DNA of 64,000 bases. Source: Cephalotus follicularis. Taxonomy: Eukaryota; Streptophyta; Magnoliopsida; Oxalidales; Cephalotaceae. Below are positions 46,473 through 57,746 of this stretch, in pieces (the stretch's first letter is position 1; the number at the start of each line of letters is the position of its first letter). The stretch covers positions 156,702 through 220,701 of the forward strand of contig BDDD01000366.1 in the NCBI GenBank assembly GCA_001972305.1. Direction: 5' to 3'. A program made the translations under genes and the position numbers. The notes below the pieces were generated by a model, which was not told where the DNA came from, did not search any database, and saw only the letters and a program-made list of their open reading frames with translations.

Positions 46473-49224
46473 TGTAATACCCCCGGACGGCGGGAGTCGT
46501 CACAGGTCATAACAAAACATTTCTGAACATAGGCATAATTTATCTGAACATAAACATAACTTTAACTGAACATAAACATTACTTTAATAGCCAAAATGTG
46601 GCGGTCATAACATTACTGAAAAACTATTCAGAACATAAAACTTAAAGCTTAACATATGTCAAAAGTCAAATAACGAAACATAAACCAAAATAGCATATTG
46701 TTCATGACCACTAAAAATCAAAGACACGTAAGGATCACACTCCTAGGGATCCATGACATAAGGTGGCCAACTCTCGTTCACACATTCCCCCACTGCTCTT
46801 GATAACCTGCCGCATGGAAAACAAAAACGCGGCTAAGCAAACCTCAGTACGGATAAGGAAAGAAAAAGCAGTAAGATTTCAATAAAATTCATAACAGAAA
46901 TCTTAAGCAATTAAAACAGTTTAATCATATTCAAATTTCCATAAAATACCAATTTTCATATCTTTCGAAACATTTACGAAACATTTCAAAAACATCATTT
47001 CATGATTGATAAAGTCATACTGAGCCACATACTTATCACATTTCATAACATATATTGGCAAGGGAGGCGCTAATTCCACATGCCCATTAGAATTGCAGTG
47101 TACGACACTACACAAGTCAATTCTCACATATCATTTCATATCACATATCATATACTAGAATCGATTCATACGCCTCTATCATACATAGAGGATCCATAAA
47201 TCCACCTCATGAGATTTATTCATAACATTCAAAGACGCTGTAGACTAATCACACCGCTACGGAAGTGTCATGTCCCCATGCCAGGCCTACGACATGCCTA
47301 TGGTACGCCCCATAGGTGGGTACAATACTCAGTATTCAATCATTTAGAAAACATCACTTTAAAACACATAAATATGCCTTCTCAAAACATATTTGAAAAT
47401 CGTTCACAACGATATCATAACATACATTTCATATTCAAAACATCAACTCATTTATTTTTCGTGATAAAGAGACGATCATTTCCTAACATATCATAACGAA
47501 CCATAGCATAAAAATAAAGTCATGAACATTTAATTTCATAAAATGTCAAAAACCAACGTCATTTCTGAAATATAATCCAATTCATAAAACGAAGGAACAT
47601 AGCATAAAACAAAACTGATTCAGTTCGATAAAGCCAGATAGCCAAAGAACGATAGAAATCCGTACCTTATGCGTTCACAAAAGCACTTACGGATAGATTG
47701 TTAATTGAAACTCCCCTTTGAAGCACAACAATCTAAAAGACACCAAAAACCATTCATATAAGGGTCTAAGAAACATTAGAGACATTAAACAGACTTATTA
47801 CAATGTTTAGAAAAGACCCGGATTGATTCGGAGAACAAACGGATCAAAACAGTTGAAAACAGAAATTTTTCTGGGCAAAACAACCAGCTGTCACAAAGCT
47901 CCAGTTGGCTGTTTAAGCTTTGCAGCTGACTGTTCAACAGGGACAGCTGACTACTCAATAGAAACAGCCGACTGCTTTCATATGGCAGCCGACTACTCAA
48001 CCAAACCAGCTGACTGTTCAAAAAAATAGCCAGTTGTTCTGGACGATAGAACAACAGAAAACTTGACATTTTCAACACAAAAACTACCCAAACATGAATG
48101 ACATCATACCAGAGACATATGAACATATACATGAGAGATTATATGATGTTTAAATGACACAAAAACACAGAATTGACATAGAATAGAATATTGACAGTGA
48201 TTAGCTTCAAGGAAAGAAATAAAGAGCCTTTAACACATGCATACTTATAAGTCCAATTTCTGTCCATTACCACTTACAGTCATTAAAACCAGATTATAAT
48301 ATGTTCATGGTGTCTAAAACATACTGAAAAACTTAGGAATACCATGACAAAACATATATATGTAGGAATCAAAACCAAGAGACTCTAACAACCTATTGAG
48401 CATAAACCGAATTTATAACAACGTAGAAGTAACCATCACAGTAGGAAACGAAATAACTAACCTGTAATGGTTATCAAGAACACAAAAGTTGTAGAAGAAC
48501 ACCACAATGCACTTTTCAAATGGCTCTTTGCAGGAAACAAGAAAAAGAAAACAAAGGATACATAACAGCCTTAACAAACCAAAGGAACTCAACCAAAAGA
48601 ACAATGGAAGATTAAGATTACCTCTGTAGACTAATAAAACAACTCCACAACAGTTCAACACAGGCTTCAGAAGGCAGAATTTGGTAGTGAGAGGTAGAGG
48701 AGACGGATGGCATATCACAACACAATAGCACTCTTAAAACAGGAAAGAAAAGAGTGATTGGAGGAGTTGATAAGGAAGAAGAGGAGACAAGAATCAAATC
48801 AATAAGGAAGAAGGGGATTGAAAACGTGTAGAATTTATGAGGGAAGGAGAGTGTTACGGGAGAAGAGAAGAGAAGAAAGGAAAGAAAGAAGAAAGAATAA
48901 GGAAAAAGAAAAAGAAAAATAAAGGAAATAATAGAAATTAAGAGATTTTTAAAATAAAAGAAAAAGGAAGTTGTTTTTAATAATTTCAAAATTGTACAAT
49001 AAATAAATTTTTGATAAAATAAAAGTTATAAATATAAGCCCAACCCACATTGCATTAACATATCCAAAAGTTCAGGCTGGTATCAAACAGCCCAAATCAC
49101 ATAAGCCCAAAACACAGGGCAACGGACTTAAAATTAAAACAAATTAAAAAGCCCGAAAACAAATATATATATATATATATATATATAAGTCCGTAACACA
49201 TATACGAACAAGCAGGGTATTACA
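46473..49224 (-). mobile_element. Solo LTR L in copia element E2 (2752 bp, TSD TTTGA)
   Basis: It starts TGTAATACCCCCGG, ends GCAGGGTATTACA, and is flanked by TTTGA at 46468-46472 and 49225-49229. Orientation is taken as minus because the reverse complement has the usual gypsy order, with the CAGTCGGCTG-type array (plus strand 47885-48045) about 1.2 kb after the start. It has an (AT)n run at about 49163-49188 and a purine-rich stretch at 48700-48960. The start resembles the Tekay-type LTRs. Confidence 0.88.
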
Positions 49225-49352
49225 TTTGAGATGATAGCAAAATTTGGCAGACCCACTGACCAATACCGTTAGCTGTAAAGTACTCGAGCGACAGTGGAAA
49301 TACGATGGGCTGAGGCTATAGGTCTTCGTGGCTTGAGGGCCAAGTGAGAGAT
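49225..49352 (+). other. 3' end of E2 internal region with polypurine tract
   Basis: After the target copy TTTGA the E2 sequence resumes and ends in AGGGCCAAGTGAGAGAT (49336-49352). This is the typical copia polypurine tract, directly before the LTR start TGTTGGATTAGGGG. Confidence 0.85.
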
Positions 49353-51451
49353 TGTTGGATTAGGGGTGTCCCTGCATGCCACGAGCTGTGTTTATGCTTG
49401 TATATACACTCTCTATTTATAAAATCTGAATTCTTCTTCGTGTTTATGTGCATATTTCTGTAGTTAATGGCAACCCGCTATATGCATATCCCAACCCATC
49501 ATAAATGGATCATTTGATTAACGTCGACTGAATACACATATAGTGCCCTCTCATAAAACGGTTGGATCTCATGCTTGGGAGGTTATGAGAATGAGATCCT
49601 TACTCCCTTCTGACAGAACGTTCCAAGTCATAGGCTCACTTTCCTATGGAAATTGAAGAACTGTAAAGACTTGCTATATTATGCTTTCCCTATTGTGTGT
49701 GGGGAATGGACAATCTCTTTGCCATTTGGGTTTACCCTAAAGGTGATGCAGAGTTCATGCTAGAGATCATGAGACTGAATAGACCCACCATAGGATTCCT
49801 ATTTGGAAAGTCATACCTATGTCAATAGGCTACAGTCTAGGTAGTGTATAGTATGTGGTGGCTAGTAGATCATTCGTCAGTTACGTTGTGTCCTTAGACC
49901 TGAGTGGCTAACACGCATTGTGTTGTAACCACTTAGCTTTGATTTCCGCCTTACCTAGAACTAGCCATGTGCTGGCAAAAGGGTTTTCTTTGGGCCTTGT
50001 GGGAACTTCATTGAGATGTATGGCCAGGTGCGCAATAAGGGATTGTCACACCTGTATGAAGGGTGATCAGCTCTATATTATTTATATCCGTTGTAGACTT
50101 AAAACCTTGATAAGGTATAGGCAGACTGGAAATGGGATTTTTGGGGAGGTTATCGACAGTCTCAATGTGTACATGAATTTATTATTATTGCAGCTTTACC
50201 TAGGGGTGACATTATTCTGAACTCTAGGTCTCGGTCGGAGCCAAGAATGACGTAGGATACATGACACATATGCCGATGACTGGATTAAAGTACCGGTTTA
50301 CCGGATATCGACTTACAGACATGGTTGACTCCATGGATCCGAGGGATGATTGGATATCATATCGGGGTCATTCTGATAGTCGGGGACTATTAGGGTGGTC
50401 GTACCAGAACTTTGGGATGTTCTAGGAAACTTATAGTCGTACCGGGGTCCAACGGGGTTTTCGGGTCACACCTGGTTTTGGAATCAATTGACGTGTTTGG
50501 GACACATGTCATTTAGTGAGAGGATGACACCTGGGAGGTGTTACTTGGCTAGAGAATATCTATTTTGCTAGACTTTATTCATTTATAAGGAAGTGAGATC
50601 AAGCAGTAACATAAATAGATCATTCCTGGTCGAGGGGTATTTTGGTCATTTATGAATTATTGAGAATTTATGGAGAGAGAGTGTCATAACTCTAGGATGC
50701 TCTGGAAAACTTATAGTCGTACTGGGGTCCAATCGGGCTTTCGGGTCCCACCTGGTTTTGGAATCAATTAACGTGTGTGTGTCACATGTCATTTAGTGAG
50801 AGGATGACACATGAGAGGTGTTACTTGGCCAAAAAATATCTATTTTGCTAGACTTTATTCATTTCTAAGGAAGTGAGATCAAGCAGTACCATAAATAGAT
50901 CATTCCTGGCCGAGGGCTATTTTTGTCATTTATGAATTATTGAGAATTTATGGAGAGAGTGTGCTATTTGGGACATTAGGGCCGAACCCTAAAGCCTTGG
51001 AAATGCTCATTATGGGCCAGCCCAAAGCTCATTTAGTTGCCTTATGTAACTCAGTTACATGTCTTGTTGGAAGCTAATTGGTTTTGGATGGTTGACTTTG
51101 TCAACTTACTTAGCCATTAAGCAAAGTGAAACTCTCTCATGAAGCTTCCTAATGCCGGCCGTTTGTGTGTGAGAGTGCGAGGGTGTGTATTCAATTTCTC
51201 ATTGGAAGTGAGGAATTAATCTTAGAGACATTTTTTTGTATCTTGGACATGCACACGGTAACACATTAGAAATGACTTAAGTTATTCTTTTGTGTCACAA
51301 CTTCTCTTCACTTCTTGGAACACACAAAGCTAAACTCTCTCTTCTCTCTCTTCTTCTCTTCTTCTCCGTGAGCTAGAGAACACCATTCATGCTGTCTTAG
51401 AACTTACAAGTTCTTGAAGAGTGAAGCTAAGATATTACTCCTCTCACCCTC
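49353..51451 (+). repeat. 3' LTR of copia element E2, truncated
   Basis: It aligns with the 5' LTR from 35611 until CTCTCACCCTC at 51451, then similarity stops. About 810 bp of the LTR end is missing. A stretch of about 290 bp (roughly 50410-50690) is tandemly repeated at about 50691-50980; the 5' LTR has one copy (about 36664-36950). Confidence 0.85.
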
Positions 51452-51618
51452 TGGCACGCCTATCCCACAAATCTTAATCCTATCCGACTCGTCGTGTCTC
51501 ATTAGACTAACTACGCTCAATTTAACACGACTTCCCATGAAGTCAACCATCTTAAAATTTCTCTCGCCCGTGCACGCTTAACCGTAGAGTATCTATAATC
51601 GATTATCCATTTGACTAC
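51452..51618. other. Short unassigned segment between E2 and element A
   Basis: This 167-bp stretch begins CTGGCACGCCTATCCCAC and ends TTTGACTAC against the LTR of A. It matches neither neighbour. It is probably a remnant of the element that A inserted into. ACTAC (51614-51618) would be the outer target copy of A. Confidence 0.4.
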
Positions 51619-54300
51619 TGTCACACCTCGTTTCCCAAGAGGACATCATTAACGCGGTAAGGCAATCAACACAACATAATTCAGCTTATGCGATAATACG
51701 AAAAAACAAAACCTTTAATAGCGGAAGCAATAACATGAAATAAGCTGAATTTAAATATATATCACGCATCCCATACTACGTGATACCCAACAAGTTTATA
51801 TAAAACCCAACATCATAGTCGATCGCCCATAACGGAGCGTGATAAAACAGTACAGGATGAAGTAAACCACGTTCCAATAATCCAATTAACATAGCCAATG
51901 TTCATTAATTCAGTACATAAAATAAGAGAAACAATTCAGTCTTCTCCTTAAGTCTCCTTGCATGCTCCATGTCGAATCCACTCCATCAATCTGTTACAGT
52001 AGGGGTTAGCCTTTGTCCTCACTCGGCTAAGTGAATAAACTCATAAATGCAGTTCGAGGTATATGATAATGAGTATCATGAATGAATGCATTATGATGCA
52101 GTACAGTATATATATATCGTAGTGTATACATGTATAAAGTATATGCATGTTCACAGTACAGGTATAACCTCGTAAGGCTACATCAACCCAAGCAGTAAGT
52201 ATGTCCCAAAAGGAACCAGACAAACAAGTCGTCATGACCGTCACCACCTCCTGGCCCCAACGTCATGCACTCGTACCCCATCCCCGTTTGCGAACGGTTT
52301 GGAGTAAGTCCTTCGTACAGGTTGCTTAGCACGACGGCCAAACAATCAACAGGTTATTAGCACAGCGGATAATAATCAACAAGCACAAACATCGTACAGT
52401 ACAAGTCAAGCAATAAAATATAATTACTTGATCAAATATATTTGTTTGAAATATATTACTCCGTTCTCAGGTTGTGATAAGTTATAAAACTTAAAACAAT
52501 ACATTTTGATTGTGTAACCAATCCTTTAAAACATTTCCGTCCTTGGAAAATACTTTCCCCAGTCATTTTAAAAATATATATATTCATACATTGACAAATA
52601 TACATTTTCGTACAATAATGATTATAATAATCATACAAGCTTTTCAAAATGGTTAACACTTTTTAGCAATCAACCATAATGCAATTCACAGTTCAGTAAT
52701 AATACAAACATATACTCTGAATGCATCTAGGATCGTATCTAGAGTCATTTCGGGTCTAGCGGGTCCCATTCGAGTGAGATCTTTCCAAACAGGAGAATAA
52801 GCGTCGATGCTTATTCCTAGGGCGTCAACATCTTTACCTTAAGGCGCCAACATTTTGTGCAGTTATTCCCTGGCATTTTTGGACCAAAGACGTCGATGCT
52901 TTTCCAAAGACATCGATGTCTTTATGATACCAGGAGGTATAAGTTCACGAATCTTGATTCTAGGGGGAAGAATCCGGCCCCTAAACCCTCGTATAAGTGA
53001 AACTCACCCTCTCAAGGCGTAAGACATGCTACTGGTTATCAGGATATGTAACCAGAAAATCAATCCGTAAATAACCATGCAACCACAAGTGGCCAATTCA
53101 CCATATGCAGTAAACACTACTATTCTATGAATACCCAGAAAAGGCGTCGATGTTTTTACTCAAACATCTATGTCTTTCGCATTCACACACGAAGACATCG
53201 ACGTCTTTAGGTAGACGTCGACGTCTATTCAGTCCAGAACGTCATTTCCATAGTTTTAACACACTGGGTCATTACCCAAATCATCCATTACACAAACGAG
53301 TTCAAATTTTCATGTAATTTGCACATGCATGTTCACTCCGTACATCACAGTAGTCATCACAACAAGTCCAAAGATTACAATTTATCCATTAACATGCAAT
53401 TCACCAATGGCATTCATTATCTTAAAACTCAAAATGCATGTATAAGAATCATCACTTTCCCCTACCTTGTTGTTCCAAGTTAGGAACTAGAAAGTCCACC
53501 TCTTTGTGTTCCAAGGGTTGCTCACAGTAGCTCCAACTCGCCAAGGTTGCAATCCCAGGAGCTCCAAGGTCCACGCTCCAAGTGCTCAACAATGGTGGTT
53601 CTATCTTTTCTCTCTCTTTCTCTGTTCTGTCTCTTTTCTCACTGTGTTTAGCTAAGAAGGAGGGGAAGGAAGAGGTGTTTTATGCTGGCAGGAGTCCTCC
53701 CCTTCTCTCTTGTTTTACATGCATCCACACACACCCGTGCTCTCCCCTCTCCTTCCTGTTTTTGGCTCTTTTTCCTTTCCCTTCTGCAGGTTGCAGATGA
53801 AGATGGCATATCCTCTTGCATGCACCATGTCAAGGACACGTTTTGGAGCATGCCTGGCAACGCACCAGCATGATCAACATGTCGCAGTGTGCATGTCAAG
53901 ATGCCTGGATGATGCCTCAAAAGTTTCCCCATTGCATGTTATTCTGTCAGTGTATAACGTGACAAATGTTGTTTTCAAAGGCGTCGACGTCTTTCCTTAG
54001 ACGTCGATGTCTTTTCCTCTTTCATAAGAAGGTGTCGACGTCTTCATATACATCGATGTGCATGTACATGCATTCATGTGCATTTTGGTTCCCATAGGCG
54101 TCGACGTGTTTCCAAAGACATCGACGCGATTGTCCCAAAACTGCGCCGTTTTGGTTTAACATACACATTTCTTTCCCCAAAACAATATTTAGGGTTTGGA
54201 AACATCTTTGAGGCCAAAATCTCCAACATTTTCATTAATTCAAGCATAAGATTACATCTTAAAACGTAATATTACAATAAAGAAAATACCAGGTGTTATA
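51619..54300 (-). repeat. 3' LTR of gypsy element A (2682 bp)
   Basis: Read on the minus strand it starts TATAACACCTGGT (expected TGTAACGCC, decayed by G to A) next to the polypurine tract and ends GAGGTGTGACA. The TTACAGATTGATGGAGTGGA-like block near the end matches the J and B LTRs. GTCGACG-type arrays lie at about 53980-54130 and 52795-53230. An (AT)n run is at about 52108. Confidence 0.88.
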
Positions 54301-54316
54301 TCCACCCTCCTTCAAG
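54301..54316 (-). other. Polypurine tract of element A
   Basis: On the plus strand TCCACCCTCCTTCAAG, the reverse complement of CTTGAAGGAGGGTGGA, as in J and B. Confidence 0.75.
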
Positions 54317-54344
54317 AAATTTCATCCTCGAAATTAACACAATA

Positions 54345-55632
54345 CTAAAACAAATGCGGGTAACGTTCTCGGATTTCATCCTCACGTTCCCAAGTCGCTT
54401 CATCTGGCCGATGAAATTGCCACTGGACCTTTACCATCAGAATGGTCCGGTTCCTTAATACTTGTGTCTTCCAATCCAAGATTCCCACGGGTGACTCCTC
54501 GCAGGAAAGATCATCCCTCACCGTAACCGAGTCATAATCCAGGACATGAGATGGGTCTCGGATATAATCTCTTCGCATCGATACATGGAAGACATCATGT
54601 ATACCCGACAAGGTAGGAGGCAAGGCTAGCTGATATGCTACCTCCCCAACCCTCTCCAGAATCTCAAAAAGACCAATATAGCGTGGCGCTAGCTTGCCCT
54701 TCTTCCCGAATCTTTGCACCCCTTTCGATGGAGATACCTTCAAAAACACGTAATCCCCAACATTGAAGGTTAAAGGCCTTCTCTTCACACTATCGGCATA
54801 GCTCTTTTGCCGACTCTGCGCTGCTAGCAACTTCTCTCTGATGAACTTGACTTTCTCCGAAGTCTCCTCCACCAAATCCGACCCAAGCAATGGTCATTCA
54901 CCAACCTCGTCCCAACAGACGGGTGACATACACTTCCTCCCATACAGTACCTCGTATGGAGCCATACCAATACTCGTGTGATAGCTGTTATTATAAAAAA
55001 ACTCTATCAGAGGGATATGGTCTTTCCAGGTTCCAGCAAAATCGATCACACAAGCCCGAAGCATATCCTCCAAGGTTTGGATGGTACGCTCAATCTTGTT
55101 CCGAAGGCTATCTGGAATCTGTTCCAGAAGTTGCAAGTGAAGATCGAATCCCTATCGCAAATGATGCTCACCGGAACACCGTGCAGCCTCACAATCTCCT
55201 TCACATATAATCGAGCCAACTTCCTTGCGGAATCAGTGACGTGGGTAGGTAAAAAGTGTGCTGATTTGGTGAGTCTATCAACAATAACCCACACGGAATT
55301 ATGATGGTGCCTAGTCAGTGGAAATCCAGAAACAAAGTCCATCGTAATGTGTTCCCACTTCCATTCCGCCACTGGTAATGACTGCAACAGTCCTGTCGGT
55401 CTCAGGTGTTCGGCCTTGACCCTCTAGCAAGTCAAACACTTCGCAACATATTCGGCAATTTCGCGCTTCATGTCAGGCCACCAATAAGTCTTCTTCATAT
55501 CTTGGTACATTTTAGTGCTACCAAGATGAATACTGTACAGAGATTTATGAGCCCCGCGAAGTAACTCATTCTTCAATCCTGGTTCATTCGGAAGACACAC
55601 ACGTCTCCGATATCTCAGAATACCATCAGCAT
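54345..55632 (-). pseudogene. Integrase and chromodomain-like tail of element A (broken)
   Basis: In minus-strand order: the zinc-binding region (about 55540-55430, with a TAG where the related copy has Gln after CLTC), the core with [20 protein letters not shown] and CDRDSIF (about 55345-55150), a deletion of about 45 bases near 55094 that shifts the frame and removes the HPQTDGQ stretch before the catalytic Glu, then [11 protein letters not shown] onward. A TGA at 54891-54893 breaks the frame again. The C-terminal part (54890-54345) is open, with VGEVAYQLALPP and the FHRPDEATWERE tail. The Tekay/Del-like assignment rests on that tail. Confidence 0.92.
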
Positions 55633-57440
55633 GTACTCAAAAATCAGATTCCGAGTCCAGGTTTTCCTGAATTCGTTGCAACTGCGGATCATGTGGTTGT
55701 GCATCCCTGATGTGATCCGGTAACACTTGCTGGACCAGCATGTCGGCCACAAAAATCCCCGGTGCCTGATTGAACGGAGACCACTCTTGGAAGTCTTCTA
55801 AAATCTTCCATTGCGACACCATCGCACTGGCAACCATAGCCTTGCGGCTCAAGGCATCAGCGACTACATTCGCTTTCCCTGGGTGGTACTGAATACTGAA
55901 ATCATAATCATTAAAGAATTCTACCCACCTGCGCTGTCTCATGTTCAGTGTGTCCTGACAAAACAGGTACCTCAAACTCTTATGATCGGTAAAGATCTCA
56001 AACTGTGCCCCATAACGATAGTGCCTCCACTTCTGAAGGGCAAAAATAATAGCTGCGAGTTCAAGGTCATGAGTTGGGTAGTTCTCTTCATACGGCTTTA
56101 GCTTTCTGCAAGCATACGCGATCACTCTTCCTCGCTGCATCAGCACGCAGCCCAAGCCCTTACCCGATGCATCGCTATAGACTGCAAAGCCCTTATTACC
56201 CTCAGGTAATGCCAAGATAAGAGCGGAAACCAACCGATCCTTCAGTTCACGGAAACTAGCTTCACAATCTTCATCCCAGACAAACAAGGTCTTCTTTTGG
56301 GTCAGTCTAGTCAAGGGCTCGGCTATTCTTGAAAAGTTCTGGATAAACCACCTGTAATACCCCGCCAAGCCAAGAAAACTGCATACCTCTGTCACATTCT
56401 TTGGCTGTGGCCAATCTCGTACCACCTCTGTCTTTGACGGATCCATCGCCAAACCTTCTCCAGATACAATGTGACCAAGAAAGATCACACGGTCAAGCCA
56501 AAATTCACACTTACTAAATTTGGCATACAGCTGCTGCTCTCAGAGGATCTGCAAAACCAACCTCAGGTGGCAAGCATGCTCCTCCTTACTCTTTGAGTAT
56601 ACTAGTACGTCATCAATAAACACAACGACAAACTGGTCCAGGTACGGTTGAAACACATCGTTCATCAATGAGATGAACGCAGCCGGTGCATTGGTAACAC
56701 CAAAAGGCATCACAAGGAACTCGTAGTGACCGTACCTTGTTCAGAAAGCAGTCTTCTCAATATCTCCCTCCCTCACTCTCAACTGGTAATAAGCTGACCT
56801 CAAATCAAGTTTCGAGAATACTCTCTCCCCTTGCAACTGGTCGAACAAATCCTTGATGTGGGGTAAGGGATACTTGTTCTTGATAGTTGCCTTGTTTAAC
56901 ATCTTGTAGTCGATGCAGAGCCTCATCGACCCATCCTTCTTCTTGACAAACAGTACAGGCGCACCCCATGGAGAAACGCTGGGTCGAATAAAACCCTTAT
57001 CGATCAGATGCTGTAACTGCAATTTCAGTTCCCTCAATTCTGCAGGAGCCATTCTATACGGTGCTTTAGAAATAGGAGCTATACCTGGTATAAGATCGAT
57101 AACGAACTCCATATTCCTTTTTGGTGGCAAAGATCCCAAGTCATCCAGAAATACATCTGGAAATTCACACACAACAGGGATTTCCTCCAAGCTCAAGCCT
57201 TTCTCCTTCCTTCGATCAATTACATGATCAAGATATCCTTCGCATCCTTTCTCGAGATACCTCGATGCACGGATGAAGGATATAATCGGTGTAGAAAACC
57301 CCTTGTCACCCTTAAACTGGAAAACAGTACCATCGGGCAGATGAAAATCAACCGTCTTACTGTAGCTGTCCATGTAAGCATGATGTGCTGACGGCCAATC
57401 CATTCCCAAAATAACATTGAAGTCGTGGATAGGCAATACT
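55633..57440 (-). pseudogene. Reverse transcriptase and RNase H of element A (broken)
   Basis: RT motifs in order: [60 protein letters not shown], and the catalytic FIDDVLVYS box near 56615. RNase H starts [18 protein letters not shown] with a later [10 protein letters not shown]. The thumb/connection reads [16 protein letters not shown]. Both catalytic boxes look normal, but TGA stops interrupt at about 56741 (after EKTAF) and about 56535 and at 55634-55636. Each fits CGA or CGG to TGA. These are the best preserved gypsy pol domains in the window. Confidence 0.94.
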
Positions 57441-57746
57441 ATCAAATCTGCATACAAGGAAATGTCGGCCATAGATACATGGAAACTCCAGCAGGTGTGT
57501 TCACATCCAAGGTATATGGCATACAGTCTGGTATTACATCTAAACATGATGCAAATTGTGATGAAATAAAGGAATGCGATGCTCCAGGGTCCATCAATAC
57601 TCTAGTAGAAAAACCATAAATATACAGTGTACCTCCAACGACCGAGGTAGACTCCAGAACCTCTGTCTCTGAAAGGGTAAAAACTCTACCTTTCACAATG
57701 CCCTTGCCGGTGTCCCTTCGCCGTGAAGGCCCCGCTGCTACTAGCT
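57441..57746 (-). pseudogene. Protease region of element A, cut by element B
   Basis: It reads [19 protein letters not shown]. The active site is DPGA in place of D(S/T)GA, a form I have seen in plant chromoviruses. A frameshift lies near 57490, so the end of protease ([14 protein letters not shown]) is in the RT frame. Upstream, between protease and gag, the sequence ends at 57746 where the LTR of B begins. TAGCT (57742-57746) is the expected target copy. The gag and 5' LTR of A must lie beyond 64000. Confidence 0.85.
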
